NCBI GenBank assembly: GCA_964650405.1
Contig: CAZYTO010000145.1
Span: 1-14,439 of the forward strand
Reading direction: 5' to 3'
DNA: 14,439 nt
From: CAZYTO01 sp964650405
GTDB taxonomy: Bacteria; Acidobacteriota; Thermoanaerobaculia; Gp7-AA8
Part shown: in pieces, positions 6,338 to 11,800 of the stretch
Numbering within the stretch: position 1 is the first letter of the stretch
How the letters are laid out: every line of letters starts with the position of its first letter
The notes under the pieces: generated by a model
Database searches by the model: none
What the model saw: the letters and a program-made list of their open reading frames with translations, nothing else
What the model was told of the DNA's origin: nothing
Program-made: the position numbers and the translations under genes

Positions 6338-6952
6338 ATGCACCTGACCGCGCACGCCGAGCCTTCCCTTGTGAATGATCCCCGCTTCGTGGCCCGCTTG
6401 CGGACGGGCGACGACGCAGCGTTCGAAGATCTCGTCCGCCGTCATGCCGGCCGCCTGCTGCGCGTGGCGCGGCGCTTTCTGAAGAACGAAGACGACGCCC
6501 GGGACGCGGTGCAGGACGCCTTTCTGTCGGTCTTCCGCTCCATCGGCGGCTTCGAGGCCGGTGCGCGGCTGTCGACGTGGCTCCATCGCATCACCGTGAA
6601 CGCCTGCTTGATGCGCCTTCGTACGCAGCGCCGCCGCGCCGAGGAGGACCTCGAACCGTACCTGATCCGCGCCGGCGAGGATGGGGGAGTGATCGAATCG
6701 GGCCGGCCGGGGAGTGAGCCGGCGGACGCGATGCTCGAGCGCGCACAGCTCCGCCGGCTGGTGCGGTCCTCGATCGATGCGCTGCCGCACATCTATCGTG
6801 AGGTCGTCCTTCTCCGCGACATCGAGGAGCGGTCCAACGAAGAGACGGCCAGGCTCCTCGGCGTCACACCGAATGCGGCAAAGATCCGGCTCCATCGCGG
6901 ACGCCGGGCGCTGCGGGCGATGCTTGAACCGGGGAGGAAGTGGTTAGCTTAG
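6338..6952 (+). CDS. ECF-type RNA polymerase sigma factor
   Basis: 204 residues from ATG 6338, chosen because GGAGA lies five bases upstream and the size fits the family; a GTG at 6275 would add 21 residues with no good ribosome site. Region 2 spans about residues 20-90 (DDAAFEDLVRRHAGRLLRVA, then DDARDAVQDAFLSVFRSI and LSTWLHRITVNACLMRLR), covering core-polymerase binding and -10 recognition. Region 4 spans about 145-200 (LPHIYREVVLLRDIEERSNEETARLLGVTPNAAKIRLHRGRRALR), with the helix-turn-helix that reads the -35 element. Region 3 is absent, as expected for the ECF group. No anti-sigma factor gene follows, so the control of this factor is unknown. The final codons (GGAAGTGGTTAGCTTAG, giving WLA and stop) are made of the GTGGTTA repeat. 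It converges on the zinc-finger gene across a large hairpin. Confidence 0.93.
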   Translation: MHLTAHAEPSLVNDPRFVARLRTGDDAAFEDLVRRHAGRLLRVARRFLKNEDDARDAVQDAFLSVFRSIGGFEAGARLSTWLHRITVNACLMRLRTQRRRAEEDLEPYLIRAGEDGGVIESGRPGSEPADAMLERAQLRRLVRSSIDALPHIYREVVLLRDIEERSNEETARLLGVTPNAAKIRLHRGRRALRAMLEPGRKWLA

Positions 6953-7055
6953 TGGTTAGAAGGTGAGTGGTTAGGCGGAAGGGCGAAGGGCGAAGGAAGA
7001 GCGGTTTTTCTTCGCCCTTCAATTACTTCGCCCTTCGCCCTTCTAACCACTCACC
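6936..7055. repeat. Composite heptamer repeat forming a 30-bp-arm hairpin between convergent genes
   Basis: The left arm (6962-6995) and right arm (7026-7055) are perfect complements over 30 bases except for four extra bases (GCGG) in the left arm. Both are built from GGTGAGTGGTTAG followed by GAAGGGC units. The loop contains GGTTTTTCTTCGCCC. It overlaps the last codons of both flanking genes and probably acts as a two-way terminator. Confidence 0.9.
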
Positions 7056-7328
7056 CTGCATCTCCGCCATCTCTTCGTCCACGTAGCACCAGACCCACCG
7101 TTCGCCGGGCTCGATCGAGCGGATGACGGGGTGTTTGGAGCGGTGATGGTGTTTCGTGGCGTGCTTGTTCTTCGACGAGTCGCAGCAGCCGACGTGGCCG
7201 CACTCGAGGCAGAGGCGGAGGTGGACCCAGCGGTCGCCCATCTTCAGGCACTCTTCGCAGCCATTCGGCGTATTGGGTTTGCGTTGGTACTGGTCGGAGG
7301 TGATCGCTTCGAGATGTTCGCAGGCCAT
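7023..7328 (-). CDS. UBP-type zinc-finger protein
   Basis: 101 residues forming one ZnF-UBP domain (PF02148 style). In eukaryotes this fold binds the free C-terminal tail of ubiquitin; in bacteria it occurs as small stand-alone proteins of unknown role. Metal-ligand candidates follow the family order: C3-x-H5, C24-x2-C27, C40-x2-C43, C48, then a His-rich stretch including H56, H60 and H66 (NKHATKHHHRSKHPV). The conserved WCYVDEE end of the domain is at about 79-85. The last ten residues (GEWLEGRRAK) and the TAA stop come entirely from the 7026-7055 repeat arm, so the ancestral protein probably ended nearby and gained this tail. The start ATG has no clear Shine-Dalgarno. Upstream lies another GAAGGGC repeat cluster. 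Confidence 0.9.
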   Translation of the reverse strand: MACEHLEAITSDQYQRKPNTPNGCEECLKMGDRWVHLRLCLECGHVGCCDSSKNKHATKHHHRSKHPVIRSIEPGERWVWCYVDEEMAEMQGEWLEGRRAK

Positions 7329-7348
7329 GGGATGGACATCGTAATGGC

Positions 7349-7440
7349 GAAGGGCGAAGGGAAGAAGGGCGAAGTGGGTGGTTAGGCGAGGGGCGAAGCA
7401 GACGAAGCAGTTCCTTCGCCCTTCCTCCTTCGCCCTTTTT
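7349..7440. repeat. GAAGGGC composite repeat with inverted halves
   Basis: The left half carries GAAGGGC-type units and one GTGGTTAG; the right half (7413-7440) carries the complement, CTTCGCCCTTCC followed by TCCTTCGCCCTTTTT. The halves can pair over roughly 24 bases with small mismatches. Unlike the other two copies it lies between divergent genes. Its T-run end resembles a terminator reading rightward. Confidence 0.8.
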
Positions 7441-7445
7441 CAAGG

Positions 7446-7490
7446 GTTGTGACCTGCCTCACACAACTCCACCATCGACGCGCCTATCCT
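7446..7490 (+). promoter_or_regulatory. CRP/FNR-type operator and candidate -10 for the lipoprotein gene
   Basis: TGTGA (7448-7452), six bases, TCACA (7459-7463): an exact match to the CRP core consensus. GTTGTG and CACAAC also flank it as a perfect inverted pair. TATCCT at 7485-7490 is a four-of-six -10 match. A start of transcription near 7497 would put the operator centre at -41.5, the class II activator position. Confidence 0.55.
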
Positions 7491-7520
7491 CTCTTCTGCT
7501 AACAGCAGCGCGCAGTTCAC

Positions 7521-7543
7521 GAAAGGGGCGTAACGCCCCTTTC
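7521..7543 (+). promoter_or_regulatory. Leader hairpin upstream of the lipoprotein ribosome site
   Basis: A perfect 10-bp stem (GAAAGGGGCG and CGCCCCTTTC) closes on a TAA loop. It ends eight bases before the AGGAG ribosome site (7552-7556) and has no T-run, so it is more likely an mRNA leader structure than a terminator. Confidence 0.65.
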
Positions 7544-7562
7544 GGCGTTTCAGGAGAAAACG

Positions 7563-8471
7563 ATGCCGGCAACGATGAGACGACGTATCCAGTGGGGAGC
7601 AGTCGTTGGAGTCGTTGCGCTCCTGAGCGCGTGCAACGGGCGCGAATCGGTAACGGGCGGGTATGGGAGTGGTGTGGTGACGGGGAAGGTGACGATGGCC
7701 GCAGGCGTGTCGAACAGCAGTCCGGCAGGCGTGCGGCTATCGGTCGCCGGCACCGGCGTCTCGAGGGTGCTTGGGCCGGACGGCAACTTCCTCTTCGCCG
7801 GAGTCCCGGAGAGGGCCGAGCTGCGCTTCACCCGTGAGGACGGCATCTCGGCGAGCCTGACGGTCGCGGCTGACGGCGCGCCGCTGACCATCGAGCTTTC
7901 GCCCACCTCCGCCTCGCGCTCCAGCCGCGTCCGTGCGGTCAATCCCATCCAGCCTCCGTACAGCGAGTTCGAGGGGACGATCAGAACGTCCGGCACCGCG
8001 TCCATCGTCGTGACCGACTCCCACAAGATCGACGTCACCATCCTCCTCAACGACGCAACCGTCATCCGGCACGGCGACACGACCATCGCCGCGGGCGACT
8101 TGAAGGCAGGCGACCGCATCCACGTCAAGGCCACCTTCAAGGACAACACCTATACCGCCACTCTGATCCTCGTCCAGGACACCGGCTCGGGTGATTCCTC
8201 CGGGGACAGTGGCAACCAGGGCGGGACGACCATGACCGCCAATGGGACGGTCAAGAGCGTCGGCTCCGGCCAGCTCGTCGTCACCACCGTTCCGCACGGC
8301 GACGTCACGGTACAGGTGGACGGAAGCACGGTCATCCGCCGGCAGGGAAGCATCATCACCCTGGCCGACATCACCGCGGGCGATGAGGTCAACACGATGG
8401 GCACTCGGGTGGACGACCATACCGAGAAGGCCATCCAGATCGAAGTGCGGGGCGTGTCGGGGCACCACTAA
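7563..8471 (+). CDS. Secreted lipoprotein with two DUF5666-like domains
   Basis: 302 residues; AGGAG at 7552-7556 supports the start. An Arg-rich N-terminus, a hydrophobic stretch and the lipobox LSAC (C24) mark a lipoprotein signal peptide, so the mature protein is predicted to be lipid-anchored outside the cytoplasm. After a short beta-rich section with a Ser-rich part come two similar domains, at about residues 138-205 and 221-298. Each has the DUF5666 layout: a G(T/S)V/I strand, a V(T/Q)V strand, then TVIR and an AGD phrase (TIAAGDLKAGDRIHVKA; TLADITAGDEVNTMG). A Gly/Ser/Asp linker separates them. DUF5666 is of unknown function with an OB-like beta pattern, so only location can be stated. 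It has its own CRP-type box and leader hairpin upstream and a strong terminator downstream, making it a single-gene unit. Confidence 0.88.
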   Translation: MPATMRRRIQWGAVVGVVALLSACNGRESVTGGYGSGVVTGKVTMAAGVSNSSPAGVRLSVAGTGVSRVLGPDGNFLFAGVPERAELRFTREDGISASLTVAADGAPLTIELSPTSASRSSRVRAVNPIQPPYSEFEGTIRTSGTASIVVTDSHKIDVTILLNDATVIRHGDTTIAAGDLKAGDRIHVKATFKDNTYTATLILVQDTGSGDSSGDSGNQGGTTMTANGTVKSVGSGQLVVTTVPHGDVTVQVDGSTVIRRQGSIITLADITAGDEVNTMGTRVDDHTEKAIQIEVRGVSGHH

Positions 8472-8524
8472 CTCAGGGCGTAGCGGCCGTCGGCGCGTCC
8501 GCCGACTCTCTCTCTCCTGCGAAG

Positions 8525-8565
8525 GGACCGGTGGGGTTGGAGCTCCACCGGTCCTTTCCTTTTCC
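8525..8565 (+). terminator. Rho-independent terminator of the lipoprotein gene
   Basis: A perfect 10-bp stem, GGACCGGTGG with CCACCGGTCC, and a 10-base loop are followed by TTTCCTTTTCC. It lies 53 bases after the stop codon. Confidence 0.85.
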
Positions 8566-8577
8566 GCTAGTGCTTTT

Positions 8578-8664
8578 CGCTGATCGCTGGTCGCTGTCGG
8601 CAAGCGGCGAGCGGGGACTGACAAGCGGGTCTGGCGACCAGCGAACAGCCACCAGCGATCAGCG
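8578..8664. repeat. Inverted repeat built of CGCTGATC/CGCTGGTC units
   Basis: The 20-base arms at 8578-8597 and 8645-8664 are complementary at 19 of 20 positions, with a 47-base loop. The unit is the same as the tandem repeat after the EAL gene (2086-2113). Confidence 0.85.
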
Positions 8665-8889
8665 ATCCACCGACATCTAAACGCTACGCAAAGCAGGGGT
8701 CAAGCCAGCGCCCATGCGACCCGAAAAGGGGACGCCGATGGAAATCGAGGCCTCTCCGACCGTCTCCTTTTTTGAACGTGTTTACGAAGTTGTTGCTGTA
8801 TTATTCAACGCGTCCACGATCCCGAGGTCAGGGTGCGCGCAGCCGCGTCTGCCCTTGGTGCAGGTCCGACAAACCGTAGGGGAAAACTC

Positions 8890-11800
8890 ATGAACAGTAT
8901 GCGCGGTGGCCGCACGATTCTGTATCTCGTCCTCCTGCTGCTCGGGACGACGTCCCTCCTGGCCGCACCCGCCCAGTTGCAGGTCCTGCTCGACGGCGAC
9001 AACAACACGTCGACGGGCTGCCGGGTCATCACCAATCTCGGCAACGTCGATGGCATCGAGGCCATCTTTACAACGACTTACGACAACGGTCCGGACGGCA
9101 AGCCGGTCGTGACCGGGGTGACGAAACAGACCTGCGCGCAGCCGGGGACAGTCAACTTCACCGGCCCGGTGACTCTCGACTCCGGCGGATGGCCGGTGGG
9201 GACGGATACGACAGGCAATGTGTTTGTTGAAACACATGTCCCGACCGCAGAGCTCCCGATGCCCCTGCACACGCACATGCGCTGGTACTTCATCGGCGTG
9301 TCGGGCACGAACCTCGAGCTGGTCCTGGAGAACGAGACCGGAAAACCCATCCTCTTCCCCGAGCCTCCGCTCTCGCACCCCCGGATCGTGGGGCCGCGGG
9401 GCGCCCGCGAGATCATCCTGGACGGCAAGTTCGACGACTGGCTGGGGATTCACCCGCTCGTCAGCGGCCTGGCCGTGACCGGCGGCGGCAAGTTCCGCTT
9501 CCTGGGCGGCGTAGCCGCCTACGCGACGTCCCACGATGTCTTCTTCAACTTCAGCATCCAGTCGAACTCGAATGCCCCGCAGGCAAACGACGACGGCTAC
9601 ACGGTCCTGCGCGGCAAGACACTCACCGTGGGCGCTCCGGGTGTGCTGGGCAACGACTTCGACCCGCACGGCAGGCCCCTGACGGCGGTTCAGATCTCCG
9701 GTCCCGAGCACGGCGCGCTCGTGCTCAATTCCGATGGCTCGTTCACCTACGCCAATGACGGCTCGCCGGCACCGATCGACGGATTCCGCTACAAGGCCAA
9801 CAACGGGCTGGCGGATTCGAATACGGCCAAGGTCGTGCTGGGCATCGTCGACTGCAACGTCATCACGGTCGGGCCTCCGGCCACGTCCAGCGGCATGGTC
9901 GGCGCTGCCTTCAGCCAGACCTTCACCCAGACCGGCGCCATCGGCAGCCCGACCTTCACCCTGGCCAGTGGCACGCTGCCGGCCGGTATGACCCTCAACA
10001 CCGGCGGCCTGCTCAGCGGCACGCCCACCGTCAGCGGCACCTTCCCCATCACGGTGCGCGTGACGGACTCGAACAACTGCACGGGTGTGAGCGGCGTCTA
10101 CAACCTCATCATCACCTGCCAGCCCATCACCGTCACACCTCCCGCCACGACGACGGGAGTGGCGGCCGCGCCGTTCAGCCAGACCTTCACCCAGAGCGGC
10201 GGGATCGGCGCCACGACGTTCTCCACGGCGTCGGTGCTGCCCACCGGCCTGACCCTCTCCTCCGGCGGCGTCCTCTCCGGCACGCCGACGAAGACGGGCA
10301 CGTTCCCGATCGTCGTCACGGCCACGGACAGCCACTCCTGCACCGGCTCGGTCACGTACACGCTGACGATCACCTGCCAGACCATTACCGTCACGAACCC
10401 GGCCACGACCACCGGCGTCGCCAACGCGGCGTTCAGCCAGACTTTCACGCAGTCGGGCGCCATCGGCGGCGCGACGTTCTCCACGGCCAGCACCCTTCCC
10501 ACCGGTCTGACGCTCTCCACGGCGGGCGTTCTCTCCGGCACGCCCACCCAGATCGGCTCGTTCCCCATCGTCGTGAAGGCCACCGACTCGAACGGCTGCT
10601 TCGGAAACGGCGCGACGTACACGCTGGTCATCAGTTGCCAGACCATCACCGTCACGAATCCGTCCACGACCACCGGGACGGTCTCCTCGCCCTTCAGCCA
10701 GACGTTCACTGCTGCCAACACGATCGGCGCGGTGACATTCACCACTGCGTCGCCGCTCCCCGGCGGCCTTACCCTGTCGACGGGCGGCGTCCTGTCCGGG
10801 ACGCCGACGCAGACCGGCTCGTTCCCGATCGTCGTCAAGGCCACCGATGCCAACGGCTGCTTCGGAAACGGCGCGACGTATACGCTGGTCATCGGCTGCC
10901 AGACCATCACCGTGACCAACCCCGGCGTGACCACCGGCACGGTCAGCACGCCCTTCAGCCAGAGCTTCAGCCAGACCGGCGCGGTGGGTGGCGCCACGTT
11001 CACCACCGCCAGCACGCTGCCGGGCGGACTGACGCTCTCCACGGCGGGCCTGCTCAGCGGGACGCCGACGCAGACCGGCTCGTTCCCGATCGTCGTCACC
11101 GTCACGGACGGCAACGGCTGCACCGGGACCGGCGCGACCTACACCCTGGTCATCGGCTGCCAGACCATTACGGTCACCAAGCCGGTCACAGCCACAGCGA
11201 CGGTCGGCACTGCCTTCAGCCAGAACTTCACGCAGAGCGGCGCGGTGGGCGGCGCGACGTTCACGACCGCCAGCACGCTGCCCACCGGGCTGTCGCTGGC
11301 GACGAACGGCACGCTCTCCGGCACGCCTTCGCAGTTCGGCTCGTTCCCGATCGTCGTCACCGTCACGGACGGCAACGGCTGCACCGGCACGAGCGCAACC
11401 TACACGCTGGTGGTGAGCTGCCAGACCATCACGGTCACGAACCCGGCCACCAACACGGGAGTGGCCGGCTCGCCGTTCAGCCAGACCTTCACCCAGAGCG
11501 GGGCGCTGGGCGGGGCCACGTTCACCACCGCCTCCACGCTCCCCACGGGTCTGTCACTCTCGACCGGCGGCGTCCTCTCCGGTACGCCGACCCAGACCGG
11601 AACGTTCCCCATCGTGGTCACGGTGACGGACGGCAACGGCTGCACCGGAACCGGGGCCACGTACACGCTGACCATCACCTGCCAGACCATCACGGTCAAC
11701 AACCCCGGCGTCACCACCGGCACGGCCGGCAGCCCGTTCAGCCAGACGTTCACGCAGACCAGCGCCATCGGCGCGACGACGTTCACCCTGGCCAGCGGCT

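Larger units (their letters stand above)
8472..8889. other. Non-coding region of 418 bases before the giant surface-protein gene
   Basis: Contains the lipoprotein terminator, a 20-bp inverted repeat and an AT-rich candidate promoter zone around 8768-8808. No gene is supported. TATTAT (8799-8804) could be a -10 box; TTGAAC (8772-8777) is a poor partner at 21 bases. Confidence 0.6.

Noticed and set aside
8688..8735. Possible c-di-GMP (GEMM-I) riboswitch: ACGCAAAGC followed by a GGGTC/GACCC stem before the giant adhesin gene
   Set aside because: The preceding GGCAAACC/GNRA hairpin half and the GGTAGC/GGGTTACC half of the consensus are not seen. The short match to ACGCAAAGC is not enough.
8782..10335. 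517-codon minus-strand frame covering the promoter and N-terminus of the giant protein
   Set aside because: Opposes a frame with a ribosome site, signal peptide and Big_9 domain; biased Arg/Gly composition typical of antisense high-GC frames.
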